A model generated the notes under the pieces. The model did not search any database, was not told where the DNA came from, and saw nothing but the letters and a program-made list of their open reading frames with translations. A stretch of 64,000 nt of DNA from Sphagnum magellanicum (taxonomy: Eukaryota; Streptophyta; Sphagnopsida; Sphagnales; Sphagnaceae), in the NCBI GenBank assembly GCA_021904315.1, contig CM038919.1:1736001-1800000 (forward strand), written 5' to 3'. Position numbers and translations under genes: made by a program. Below, one piece after another: positions 38,985 through 51,462 of the stretch (position 1 is its first letter; every line of letters begins with the position of its first letter).

Positions 38985-39240
38985 TCCTGCACCATGTGAA
39001 GGACCAAAACTACAATGCCTACATATAACATAAATATCCTACATTGTGTGGGTGGCCGAAATTGCAATACCCCATCAACAAATTAATCTCGCAATGGTTG
39101 CATGGCTAAGCTTGCAATATGCACATATAACTATGGTAACATCCTTCATTTCATGGTTGACCATGTAATACCTGCATGTAATTAAGATATCCATCACTTT
39201 TTGACACACAAAAAATACAATAGCTACATATAGGGTGCCA
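38985..39240. repeat. Degenerate ~60-bp repeat (CTACATATAACATAAATATCC)
   Basis: Roughly four diverged copies combine a CACATATAAC/TACATATA block, a TATCC(A/T) block and a GGCC-AAA-TTGCAAT block. Confidence 0.4.
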
Positions 39241-40429
39241 AGCAATCACTATGCAATTTTTCAATCATGCATTAGTTTCATTATTCTACATATTGATAAT
39301 AAATAACATGCGTTACCCTTGCATGTTTACATACCCTAATCTTCCAAACCATTAAACTATTTAAACCCTACAAGTGGTATATGGATTGCCACAATCTAAT
39401 AAACAAACAATTATATACAAATGCCAAAACAAAAACCATTTTATGGAGAACTACTTACAGAAAAAAAATGAAACGTAATTTAACACCCTAAATGAACCAA
39501 AGAGGTTATTTATTTATAATTAATTAACTAATTTTTTATATCAAGATTTATTTCCACTCTCTCCCAAAAGAGAACAAATCAATTGAGCTTGCTCTATGAA
39601 TGTGCAATTAAAGCAAACTCCTAAGTCTTACCAAACTATTTCACATGCCTTAATTTTTATTTAGTATCAAAAGAGTGATTTGCAAATATCATTTATTGTC
39701 ATTAAAGTTTAAGGCCTTAAATATATATATAAAGTGATACCCAATATCAAGGCCCTAAATATTGCTCACTCAAAGACAACAAGTAGGCTTTTGCAATGGG
39801 GTTTACCTCTATCTATATATTTCATAAACTTGTTTTTGCATCATCTTTGGTGGCTAGAGGCTTGGTTGGGGTGATGGGTGTGCAAGGAGGTACTTGCTTA
39901 AATTCAATCATTGATTGTCCATCCAAATTGGTGCATTTGTGGGTGCTGGTTCACTCTGCCCAATAGCACCATAGTTTGTCCCATGTCCTTTACCCAAAAG
40001 TGTGGTGAGCTTGTATTGTACAAAGCTAAAATGGAAGGAGCCCCACTTCAAACATTATTGGGTTGGTAGTCTATTTGACAAGCCTTAAAAATAGTGCCAA
40101 TCAAAGTGACCCATTGAAAAAAAAAAATGAAAAAAAACCTTGAGCTTTGGGACGCACTCACAATTAATGAATATAAATTGTGTATTATCTACCTCTAGAT
40201 TAGCCCCCTAACCCTAGGCCCTTATCATTGAAAATCACCATTGAAAGTCTATTATTACCTCGGCCGGTTTTCATCTTGAGAATCAGCCTTTGAAATTGAG
40301 CCAATGGAAACAAGAGATGTGGATGAACAATGGTTTTTGTTTATTCAAAATACATTTCAATGGAAGTCTATGGCAACTTGTAATTTGTTGCATGCTTGAG
40401 CAGAAAGTAAAAAAAATTAAGAGTTTTCC

Positions 40430-40510
40430 TATATTTTGGTGACTTGTTAGAACCCATTGTCTAAATATGGCAATTTCAGAAATTTTTTTTCCTTTCAAAA
40501 TCTGGCACCT
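40430..40510. repeat. Dispersed repeat, copy 1
   Basis: The core TGTCTAAATATGGCAATTTC with its flanks (TATATTTTGG upstream, TTTTTTTCC then AAATCTG downstream) is shared with 42880-42960 in the same orientation. Confidence 0.65.
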
Positions 40511-40576
40511 TTGGTGCCATTTTAGCACTTTTAGTTTTTAAATTTTTCCTAATAGTAGGGCCCAAGTGACCCAACA

Positions 40577-40685
40577 CTCTCACAAATGCACCAACTTGTC
40601 TTGAACCCATTTTGGATTTCATTTGGATGAACCCCATCCAATCACCATCCATCCATCCAAACTGGTGCATTTGTAAGAGTGTTGC
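40577..40685. repeat. Short inverted repeat (hairpin)
   Basis: AACACTCTCACAAATGCACC (from 40577) is answered by AACTGGTGCATTTGTAAGAG and TGTTG (about 40660-40684), with a ~60-bp loop. A related single copy, TTGGTGCATTTGTGGGTG, lies near 39927. Confidence 0.6.
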
Positions 40686-41103
40686 TTCACTCTGGCCATG
40701 CAGTAGTGATATGGAGTCTTAACATGGGTTTGTTGGGCCTTGCCTATGAAGCTTGGCAAGGATATTGTGTTTAGATTCATTATAGAGTATATAGTAGCTT
40801 AAAGGATTTTGTCCCCTACTAGGTAATAATAATAATAATAATAGGTCTATATTTTATATGTGGATTTTTGAAAGATGATATTTTGGCTAACTCGTGTTGA
40901 AACTTGAGAGTAGTTCTAATAGAATTATAATATGTTGAAGGATTTTGGGTTTCTTTTAGAAACGATTTTTTTGAAGAAGATTCGGTATATTTTGGCATGG
41001 TGAGATAGGTATTTGAGTTTTCCATAATTCTTCTTTTGCCTTAAGATACTTGATCAAGGACAAATCATGAAATGACCTCAATGAGACCATTATTTGATAC
41101 CAG

Positions 41104-41128
41104 AGTGTGTGTGTGTGTGTGTGTGTGG
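41104..41128. repeat. GT dinucleotide microsatellite
   Basis: About twelve GT units in an otherwise AT-rich context. Confidence 0.85.
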
Positions 41129-42879
41129 ACACATCCAGGAGAGATTCAGGTTGCATATTCTTGTAACTTATTCATAGAACTTGTTGCTCTTTCCACTCCT
41201 CTCAGATGCAACTCACTTGTCATGTCTATTTGCATGGCAAATAGTTTTGACAAACTTGATTCTTGGGACAGAAGAAGAACACTGCACCAATTATTAGTAG
41301 CAAAAGATGGGTGGGTCCTCAAAAGACATCATTAGAAATATTCAGATACTCAACATATTATATATATATGTCCACTTCTCTTCCTCACCTTTGCACCCTC
41401 CCCCCATTGACTTAACTTCTTTTCATGGTACCTGGGAAATTGTGAAGCTCACAACTAACTCATTGTGAAAACCCATGTGTGTGAATTATGAGCACAAACA
41501 ACATTGGAATTTGGTGTTACCCACCGCAAGCTCTTTCTTTGTCTATTTTATTATTGTTGTGGTTTTCCCAAGGTGAAAAAAGAACGACTCCAAAAATTGG
41601 CATCTCCAAATGTCCAGACTAAAAATTGTATTTGGAATGGGCTTTTTGTAAAACACTATGTTTTGGAATCTCCTCTATTATGCACAGACTACTAGCCTTT
41701 TGCCTGTTAATATGAACATTCTGATTATCAATTGCAGAGATAATGCAAAATTAAACTCTCCAACTTGTCATGGGTACTTCAGATACTCTCACCATCCGTG
41801 AGCTTGAGTGGCCTCCTAGGGATCGTAGGGAGTTTACAAAAGCAATGGCAGACAATCGTCACAATTTCAAACTTTTCAAGTCTGAATGAGAAGACTAAAA
41901 ACACATTTGCACTTTTGGAGATCACTTTCACAGCAATAAGAGTTTGACGTTCACATGTAATTATTTGAGCTCGCAAATAGAATCAACAAGATCATGTCAA
42001 AAAGATTTGTTGATTGGTGCAAAATTGGTCATCACATGTTCAATAGAGGACAAAAGAAAATAGTAGAACTGAGCAACTTTACCAAAGCATCATCAAATTA
42101 TGGGGATTCTCCATGAGCTTCAAGATGCATATATATATAATAGTAGACCTTTTGTTGGCTCAAGTGGGATCGATTATCCTCCACAGTATGGGAGGGTTAA
42201 TGCGTAGTCACAAAACAAAACAAATAAACACTTATCTTAATATATATATATATAAATCCTTCAAGCCTAGTGGAGTTAGTAACACGTGTCTACAAGTTTG
42301 GTAGAGGGTGGAATAGAAAGTTGCTATCCACGGACAAAAAATCTTGCCAACCATGAACATGAAAATGCAATAATACTTGATGAGTGTGTCTATTCCCACA
42401 TTCGAGCTGCAATCAGAACTAGCCATGCACAAATTATTATACATCAGATGAAATGCACGCGTTGAATCACAAGCATCTCAAAGAACCAAATCAGAGCAAT
42501 CTGTCTGGCAGGAGACCCATGCCATGAATTCAGGTGTTTGTTGTGCACAAGATTCAACATCAAAGGGTGTGTGCCCCATTTCCTTTTGCAAAAGCTTTTG
42601 ATGCATGTTCTCCATACTATGTTTTCCCAATTATTGGACCTTCTTCTTTTGCTGACTATATTCATCCTTAAACACCTGATACATGAAAAAGGTTTTTTTT
42701 CTTAAATTTTTAATTGATGAAGCAAGCAGATTTTTTAATTTTTTCCCCCTTTTTTGAGCAATGTGGAGTGCAAAGGTTTTATTTTTCAGTTTTTTTATGG
42801 AGCTAGCCAAAGTGGCAATCATCCACATGAGGAATTCATCAAATTTGGCAACAGGCCATAGAGGAAAGTTTAAGAATCT

Positions 42880-42960
42880 TATTATATTTTGGCAAATCTG
42901 TTGAAACCTAGTGTCTAAATATGGCAATTTCAGAAGTTTTTTTCCCCCAAATCTGACAAG
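42880..42960. repeat. Dispersed repeat, copy 2
   Basis: Second copy of the block at 40430-40510, sharing TGTCTAAATATGGCAATTTC. The surrounding 42650-43100 has an open minus-strand frame of 155 codons without recognisable domains. Confidence 0.65.
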
Positions 42961-43829
42961 TTTTCTCACAAAAAAGCCCTTGTGTGAGTGAATCACACTG
43001 GATTTTGTTTCGGCACCAAAGTGACAAAACTTTGACAAAGAAGGCAATGCTGGCAGAGTGTGGTTAAGAAGGGAAAGAGTAAGGGAGGAGATGTACATGT
43101 ATATATACTATTTTGCAATCACCCATTTCTGATACTGTGGTCGGTAGGCATCCCCACTTGAATTCAACCACTTTGTGCACGATCAATGTGAGAAACAATA
43201 TGTACTTCTAATATATTATTTGGAGTAAGATCATAGAACCGTATGAGCATCACCAAGATACAGATTGAGCATACCAAATGTTTGGGAGAAAGCTATGATC
43301 CAGAACTCTAAGGAGTTCATGGGCAACTTTAGACAGACACCCCACCCACCCACCCACCTACTAGAACTTGCAAGGAATCCATTTCTCCAATGAGCCTTCT
43401 GCATGTGTGGGAGTGACATATTTGATGCAAGGGGGAGCTTGAACACACACAACAAAATGGTTTAAACTTTAAATAAAACCATTATTGTACTAGTATACGG
43501 GTGTTCAATCTGTGTCGTGAATGGTATGTGCAATGTTGTCCAAAAAAAACCAGATCAGGCTGGTCCTTTGCACCGAGATATGGTATGTGTTTTTCTGATA
43601 CCTGTTCATTAGCATAACTCTTCTGTTATGAGTTGTAACACCCGGATATACACATCAACCTAAACCCTAAAAAACTTTCAATTTCTCCTTAGTACATGGT
43701 ATGAAGCTTGCACAACATGATTCTTTTGTAAACTTTAATTGGCTTTAATTAGATGCAAAAATAAAATAAAAATTGCTCTTGACATGTAAGCACATGACAA
43801 AGCAACAAATTGAAGAAATGGCAACACTT

Positions 43830-44900
43830 GACACACCCTAGGTTGATCTAGTCTAACATAGACTATTTAGCTTAATCTAGGTGGCCTAGACTAGACAACC
43901 TACCCTACCTAACTTAGGTTGCCTAGGCTAAAAAGTGAATTAGTAGCTTAGGTGGCTTAGCTTAGAGATCTTGGTTTCAAATAGGGACATAAACTACCTA
44001 GCCTAGACTAGGGTTAGATAGGTTGAAAGAATAAGGATTTGATTCTCTCACTTTCACATTGAGGGGCAAAGTCCTCACAATGGTATCATCATTTTTTTTG
44101 CACTAAGAAATGTAATCACATTTTAATAAACATTTTTTTAATTTACATAAATGACCTACTCAATCTATCCTAGGTTACCTAGCCTGCATCCAGATCATTG
44201 AAGAGTTGATTAGGGTATATAAAGGTTATGTAAGACTTGCTTAAGCTACATAGGTTACCTAGGGATCTAATTAGGGGTTGCATAGGCTACCCAAGGGCTA
44301 CACAAGGGCTACCTAAAGGTTGAATAGGGTTGTCTAGGCTACCTAGGCTATGCATGGGGTTGCCAAAGGTTTGTTTAAAGTACCTACATTACCTAGGGGT
44401 TACCTAGGGTAAGAGGGTACCTAAGGGCTATTTAAAGGCTTCCTTGGCTACCTAGGGGTTACCTAAAAGTTATTTAGGGGCAGGCTAGGCTACCTAGGGA
44501 TTTTTTAAAGGCCAGGTAAATTAACTAGACTGCTTACGGTTTATTAAAAGCATACATAAATTAACTAACTAGTCTACTAGAGGTTTATCTAAAGCTTATG
44601 TAAATTAACTAGGCTACCTATGGACCTACTTAGGGGTTTTGTAGGTTATTTAAGCTATTTAAGAATTATCATTGTTACCTAACTAAGGCTATTTAAGTCT
44701 AATATGCTTATGGAGGGGTTTCTTAAAATACTTAAGGGTTTATTTATGCATTACCTAGGGGCTACTTGGGCTATTCAACCTACCTAAGTTTGGCTTACCT
44801 AACTAGCCTAGCTACCTTTTAAAGCTAGCTAATTAACTTACCTATATATATCCTAATTTAGTTATTTAACTAACTAACATACATAAAAGTATCTAGGTTA
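43830..44900. repeat. Degenerate CCTA/TAGG-rich low-complexity tract
   Basis: About 1 kb dominated by variants of GGCTACCTAGGGGTTACCTA. The TAGG and CCTA tetranucleotides occur on both strands because CCTAGG is palindromic. No fixed period is visible. It resembles an old, decayed tetranucleotide satellite, akin to the cleaner CCTA runs at 2.7-3.3, 47.6-48.0 and 51.8-52.2 kb. Confidence 0.75.
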
Positions 44901-47255
44901 ACTACCTAATCATGTATTTAGTTAATTTTGAACTTTTGAAAGTTTAGAATTAACAATTGACTGTTTGAAAAAAAAATTTAAAACTTTCATTTTGGGGGCC
45001 ACCAAATGACGCACCATCAAATATTAATAAAGTTTTGCCTCACTAGATGATCCAACAAGTAGATGTTAACAATGTTTTGTTTCCAACTTGATCCCAACCA
45101 CTAGGTTAAAAAAAAAGTTCAAAATTGACAATTTAGTCTAAAATTAATTAAATACATGCTCCTACTTATGTAAGCTAATTACAACTCTTTCAAAATGATT
45201 ATTAATCATGTGATTATAAAATCATAGTCATGTAGGACTTCAATTATATACTCTTGACCAAAGCCACATATGAAGTTATCTCATACAATTACATGACTAG
45301 GTTTGGACACTAGCCATAAAATGTCATGGTCATATGTTGGTGTAGTGAATGTAAAACCCACAAAGCTTAACACATCTTTGCATTAGAGTGCAAACAATAA
45401 AAACATTTAGCATATTGAAGATCAAAATTTTCAATGTTGTTACTTGTGTTGGATGGTAAATGTGTATCATGTTAAATTTGAATTTGAGATTGGATGGTTT
45501 TATATTAATGGGAAAAAAAACTTGCAGCATACTTGTAATAACCAATTATTGCATATTAACTCATATATCATTTCCAAAAATACTTATTCATTCCAATATA
45601 TATAATAGTCTAGTTTGTTCATAATAATAATAATTTACTCATACCATTTTGGTACTTAAATGTTTTGGACATGCAATACTTGTGTTAATTTGGTATTATT
45701 GCAACACTAGTTTAAAACTTTCATAATATATTATGTTATAATAATCATGATGGTTATTGTTGGTTGTAAAATATCCATTGGATAGTTACAAGTCTAATAT
45801 GTGTCCTCTTTAATTTTTTACAAAAGTGAAACATAGTTTTTAAATTATTAAATTTTATTTTTAAATGATGTATTGTTATCAAATGAGGTTTTTGAAACAA
45901 GCTTTATAATTTGATTAATCTACATTTACACAAATAAATAAACTTGAAGCAATTGCATTCATGATTTTCGTAGATTATTTGATTTGTAAAGCCCAAGTCA
46001 ATTAAATGTGATTACTTTTTTTTTTTAAATACATGAATTTTAAATTGTACTACTTTTGAAACAATATGTATTTCCAATTTTTGCAAACATTGTGTGCACC
46101 ATAACTTGGAAACACCTTATAATGTCATGGCACTTTTTTTAAGAAAAAACTTGTCCTTTTAAAGACAATCTTCAATCCCTATGTGTTTATCACAATTTCC
46201 AATTGCCAATCATATGAATCAAATTCAATTTTAAAGTACAACTAAAATTGGAAATGTGCCACCAAATGAAAAGTGACAATTCAAAGGTTTTAGCATTTAA
46301 AGATTCAAGAACTTCATGGGATAAAAAATGGAAGGGCACGTTGTTGATTAATGGTTTCCATCAAAGCAATAGTTGACCCATAAGGGTCTTTTGAGGTTTT
46401 TACAAAATGTATACCAAATAGATATGGTATTTCCTTGATTTTTGATCAATTTCAAATGTGTGAGGTTAATTATGAATAGCCTACCTTTGGACCATTGTTG
46501 ATAACTAGTTTTTTTTTGAATAATTTGTCAGAAATAGTATAACCCAATTTTGTTTAATTTTGTTATAAATATTTTGCCTTGAGATTAAATGAAAGACCTT
46601 CAAGTATGAATTAACATTTTGTGGATCAAATTTTGGCCTAACATTTCATATGCCCATAGTTGTTAATGCAATCAATACAAGAGTACTATCACAATTCTTT
46701 TTCCCTTAGTTTGCCTTTTTCCCCATTTTTTTCCACATTGGCATTTCTAATCATGTTTTGGGTCCATGTGGTACTTGTTTTGGGCATGTTACAAGTGTTA
46801 GTGAGTATGCAACATGCTACAAGACCTTTGGCACATGCTACCTAGCATGTTACATGCCTCTTGGTAACATGGGAAGTTATGGGTGCAAAATATGACAAAA
46901 TGAAAAAATATAGGGAAAAAAGGTAAAAGGGAAAAAAATTACAATAATGTTATTATATTGATTACATTAAGAACTATGGGAATATGTAATGTTAAGGCCA
47001 AGGTTACATCAAATGTTCTTTTGGTGGTGACTAATTTACTCAGAAAGGATTTGAAAATTTTAGTGATTACTTTGAAGGAAGTAATTTAAGAATCCATGGC
47101 TTCTCAAATTAATGTTTTAGTGTTAATTGGTACACATGGTCATGGAAAACATATCAATGCATTTCTAATGGGAGGTTGCATATTTGTTTGCAATAATATT
47201 GTAACATTGTCAAAGAATATTTACAACAAACACACACCTTAATGGGTAATCATTA
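44901..47255. other. AT-rich intergenic DNA
   Basis: No gene or clear transposon. A GCATGTTACA-type motif is repeated near 46780-46870. Confidence 0.4.
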
Positions 47256-48375
47256 CTAAAATTCTTGGTTTTTCAAATGGTCCAAGTTGACAAAATTAGT
47301 ATTTCTTGACTAGTGAAAATGTACATTTTCACTAGAGGTTAAGGGCTTCAATGACATGTATATTTTGACCAATCAACTTGGTTGAAATTACCTATTTGAT
47401 TATTTGTCAATTTGAACATCTAGTCAAATTAAACAAAAAATTGATCATCTTGGTCAAAATGGCCAACATGACCTTTAGTTAAATGACATTTAATCAAGTT
47501 GGACAAAAACAAATGACGCCTTTGGTCAAAATGGCTAATGGGGTTTTAATCAAATTTAGAACATTCAATCAAGATGGCCAATGTTATTATAATAAAATGG
47601 GGCATCCTACCTATTTATCTACCAGGTTCTAAAACATACCTACTAACCTAGATACCTTCTAAGTACTACCTACTTTCCATCCTATAACCTACCTACATAA
47701 TTACCTAACCTTCCTCCTCACCCACTTGCTTGTCTATCTACCTACACATTGACCTAAGTAGTTTCCTCTACATTCTACCTACCTATATATCGACCTAGGT
47801 AGCCTTTCTAATTGTTATATATTTACTTACATATTGACCTAGGTAACCTCATTTAGTACTACCTACCTACTACCCTAAGCCTACAACCTAGCTTTTTATA
47901 ATTATTTAATTTTCATAATATTTGTCAACCTTCATATTTACCAACCTATCTACCTACCTACCTACCCACCCACCTTCCTCCTATAAGATACCTACCTACG
48001 GAAATTATAATCTTGTAAAAATCTGTTGAAATAAACATGTAAAATAAAAAAACTTGACAAAAGTTAAACATTTTTTGATGGTGTGGTCCATTGGTTCAAG
48101 ATGTGGTTTATCATTGGGGAGTTTAAAGGTTCAATTCCTAATACTTGTAACCTATGTACATGTTTAAGGGGTTAAAATAGGTAGGCTAGGCTAGGTTACC
48201 ACCTACCTATCTGCATTTTTACAATGTGCTTACAAATTATTTTTTACAATTATTTAAATCATTTGATTAGTCAAATGTCCTTACTCTACTAGTCAAAAAA
48301 ACTACCCTAATCACACTGGACATGTTAAAATTGATAGGGTGGTTTTTCTGACCCCTATCTAAATTTGGTTTTTTT
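47256..48375. repeat. Large dispersed repeat, copy A
   Basis: Begins TTCTTGGTTTTTCAAATGG and runs through GTCAAAATGG-type repeats, a CCTA-rich block (47600-47990), an AAACATGTAAAATAAAAAAAC block, a tRNA-like segment (about 48075-48140) and CTAATCACA-GGACATGTTAAAAT at the end. The same order recurs at 51463-52430. Confidence 0.75.
48081..48138 (+). other. tRNA-like A-box/B-box segment in copy A
   Basis: A box-A-like GTGTGGTCCATTGG is followed ~34 bp later by GGTTCAATTCC, which fits the internal pol III box B consensus. The arms of a full cloverleaf do not pair well, so this is not an intact tRNA gene. It may be a tRNA-derived (SINE-like) relic. Confidence 0.4.
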
Positions 48376-48499
48376 ATTAGAATTCCTAATTTGAAAAACC
48401 CAAAATTCTAATAATAAATTGAAATTACCAAAACATTGCAAGCACTTTGAAAAAATAGGCTAGGCTTTGTAGTTTAGTGCATGATGTTGACCCTTAAAT

Positions 48500-48960
48500 A
48501 TTGCTCTACATTGTTCTACATTGTCATTAATCAACAATGATTATTTCAATTTAATCTCTTGTGTGATTTTTTTTGTGAAGCAAACTTGAATGTTACAACA
48601 TTGCACATGGTGCATTCATCTTGGAATCTTATGTGTTTCTATTGAAAGTGTGATTTTTTTCATGAGAGCAAGCAACTTTGTGGCAATGCACACATCACAT
48701 TCATCTTGGAATCTCATGTGTTTTTTTGTGAAAATTTATTTTTTGTGTGATGGTAAATAGTTTCAACAATGCACACATTGCACCTAGTTGCTATGATGAT
48801 GCACCCTAATTACTATGGCAATGCACAAAATGCACCTAGTTGTTACAATGATGCACCTTACATACTGCAATAATGCACATAACACTTCTAAATGTCAAAC
48901 AATTTACATAATGTAACTGACATCTTGGTCTCTACACACAATGCACCATAACATCTAGCA
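48500..48960. repeat. Two degenerate repeats with TTCATCTTGGAATCT and ATGATGCACC cores
   Basis: A ~90-100-bp unit containing CATTCATCTTGGAATCTCAT is repeated, diverged, over 48500-48790. From 48790 a ~45-bp unit with ATGATGCACC and AATGCACA continues. Confidence 0.55.
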
Positions 48961-51220
48961 CCTATGATGATGCACCCCACAACAATTATGCACCCCATCA
49001 TAACCATGTACTTGCACTTTGTGTGCACAAGTTTTCACACCTTCTATGGACTAGCCTCCATGAAGAACCACTAAACTAATCTATGTGACTAAGAATTCAC
49101 AAAAAGAAAATGACATTAGATTTGATTTTGTTGAGCGCAATGATGTGGGTGTTATTGTAGTTGAAAATTGTTCATATATTAACCACAATACATTTGGGTC
49201 TCTACATTATCCACACAACACCTATTTACAAATTCACTATTGGAGATGCTTTTAATCCAATGTTGCCCTAAATGAACCTACAACACCCATGTTAACACCA
49301 TGGTAAAATTCCTAAAATCCTTTATATGCCAATTATTTTTAAATATTAGCAATATGCCATGATAAGACTAAAACAATGTATCTAAGTTCAGATTTAAGAT
49401 TTTTGGGGCTTAATATAGATTCTAAAAATAAGGTTTTTTTCTAAAATTTTCAACTAGGTGCACTACCAAGGATCCTTAGCATTATTTAGGATTAAATTAA
49501 ACTAGATCCTAGGTGGGATATTGTAGCACATTTACAAAAGTCTAACACACAAATGGCAATCTAGCAAGTGCCTAGGTCTAAATGTGGCTAGTTTAATTAT
49601 TTTTATTTCAAAAAATGAAAAAACCTTGAAAATAGTTTTTCATGTTTTTTTACATTTTCTGAAAAAAATTTGTCAAGTTGTGAAATTCCACCATAAAAAA
49701 TACACTAATTCAAAATCTTTAGTTAAAAAGATGAAGGTACTAATGTGGGTGTTAATTCATCCCCGTTGTCAAGTGACAAACATAATGTATTGAAAATTGA
49801 AAGGAACAAACTTTCAAAACATTAAAAATTAAAAGTTTTCACATTAAAGGATAAGAACCATTTGTTTTAGTTAATAAGAATTGAATCAAAACTTGGTCTA
49901 ATTTTCAAAATCAAAAGAAGAATTAAAACTTGGTTTTATTTCTTCAAAGAATTGGGCCCAAAACTAGGTTCTCAATTCTATTTAGGTGTCAAACTAAAAC
50001 TAGAATCAAAAACTTTTTTTTTAATAAAAAATATTTTTGAAAAAAAATGATTAGAATTGGGGGTTAATTGGAAAATAATTTTTGGTTTTGGTCTGGGCAC
50101 TACTACAAAACATGTCCCAATCATTCCATTACACAATCCACTTGAATGGGGAAAATTTTGTAATAGTGGTGTAACATAAAAATGGGAGTGCAAATAAACC
50201 TAAATTCTAACCTTATGATCTTAAATTAGCCCTTAGTCATTTCATAGCCTCAATTTTTTGGGTAAAAATTCTTACACATTTGCTCATTATCAAAAGGAAC
50301 TTTAATCACAAATTAACCTTGTCTTATGCACATTAGTTCCATGGACTACATGGCCAATGAACAAATCTATTATCTTAAACAAAAAAATTAGACCAACCAC
50401 AAAACATGTTTATTTTGCATAACTAGATGGACAAAATCTCTTCAAACTTCCTCTCTTGAGCTATCCTTGTCTTACTTAAACATCAATATGGTAACATTGT
50501 GTTCTTCACAACCCAAAATTTCTTATTAGATCCTTTCAAGAAGTTTACACAAATAAAATTTCCTTCATTTATAACCACTAAAAATGTCCCTATTTCCCTA
50601 ATCACAAAAGCAAACCAAATCCTTTCTTAAAGTTCCCAAACTTGGGTTTCACTTCCCCACAAATTTTTTTATTAACATCCCTTCCCCATATCCCAACTTT
50701 GAAAATTGATGTCATTTAAACAAGTTCATTAGTCTTCTATAGTCTTCCCTTGTCTCCACATTAAAATTGATACTCTATTCATCTTTCTAAAATCAGATTA
50801 GTTATTAACTAAATTCTAAAATTTAGAGGAAGAAAACTAGAGTAAAGGAAAGTATTTAGTCCAAGAACATAAACTGTGGGCATTCTTCCCATACAATCTT
50901 ACATAGCTTTTAGAAAACATGATTGCAACTTCAACCTCTATTGCCTTTCTACATGTTTCTTCCTTGAAAACATAATTCCAAAACAAAATAAAGTCCAAAA
51001 ATTTCTTATTTGTCGATCAATTGTCCTCCCCTTTTATCATGGGATCTACATCTGAACCTACTCGCTAGCATTCTTTCATTGAACCAGCATCGCCACAACT
51101 TTTCAAAAGTTTTAAAACAAAAATAGTTGAAGTCCATCACTTAAACATAACTCCACATGTTTGACACCACACACCAACCATCACCATTAACTTATAGCAA
51201 GAATCACATAAACACGCCCC
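48961..51220. other. AT-rich intergenic DNA
   Basis: No gene seen. It contains the small foldback candidate at 50098-50171. Confidence 0.4.
50098..50171. repeat. 74-bp foldback with CACTACTACAAAA-like ends
   Basis: The left end CACTACTACAAAA and the right end TTTGTAATAGTGGTG are imperfect inverted repeats (3-nt indel). The ends resemble CACTA (En/Spm) termini. No 3-bp target duplication is evident. Confidence 0.35.
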
Positions 51221-51221
51221 A

Positions 51222-51455
51222 TGTCCCATGTTCAAATGTCCCATGTCCAAGTTTCATACATGTTCATACATGCCCCCTACCCATGCCATGTGTCGAAATG
51301 TCCCATGTTCAAGTTTCATACATGTTCATACATATTTTATGCCCATGCCCCATGTCCAAGTTTCATACATGTTCATGCGCCATGTCCAAATGTTCCATGT
51401 GCCATGTAAGTTTCATAAATGTTCATACATGTCCCATGTTCATGCCCCATATCCA
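51222..51455. repeat. CCCATGTCCAAGTTTCATAC minisatellite
   Basis: At least four copies of AAGTTTCATACATGTTCATA, near 51249, 51311, 51358 and 51408, separated by CCCATGTCC/CCCATGCC blocks. Spacing varies from 47 to 62 bp. All three plus frames are open through parts of it because the unit is low in stops; I do not regard these as genes. Confidence 0.8.
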
Positions 51456-51462
51456 AATAGTA

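Noticed and set aside
42631..43098. 155-codon minus-strand open frame
   Set aside because: Low-complexity Lys/Phe/Leu-rich translation of T/A-rich DNA, overlaps a dispersed repeat, no family resemblance.
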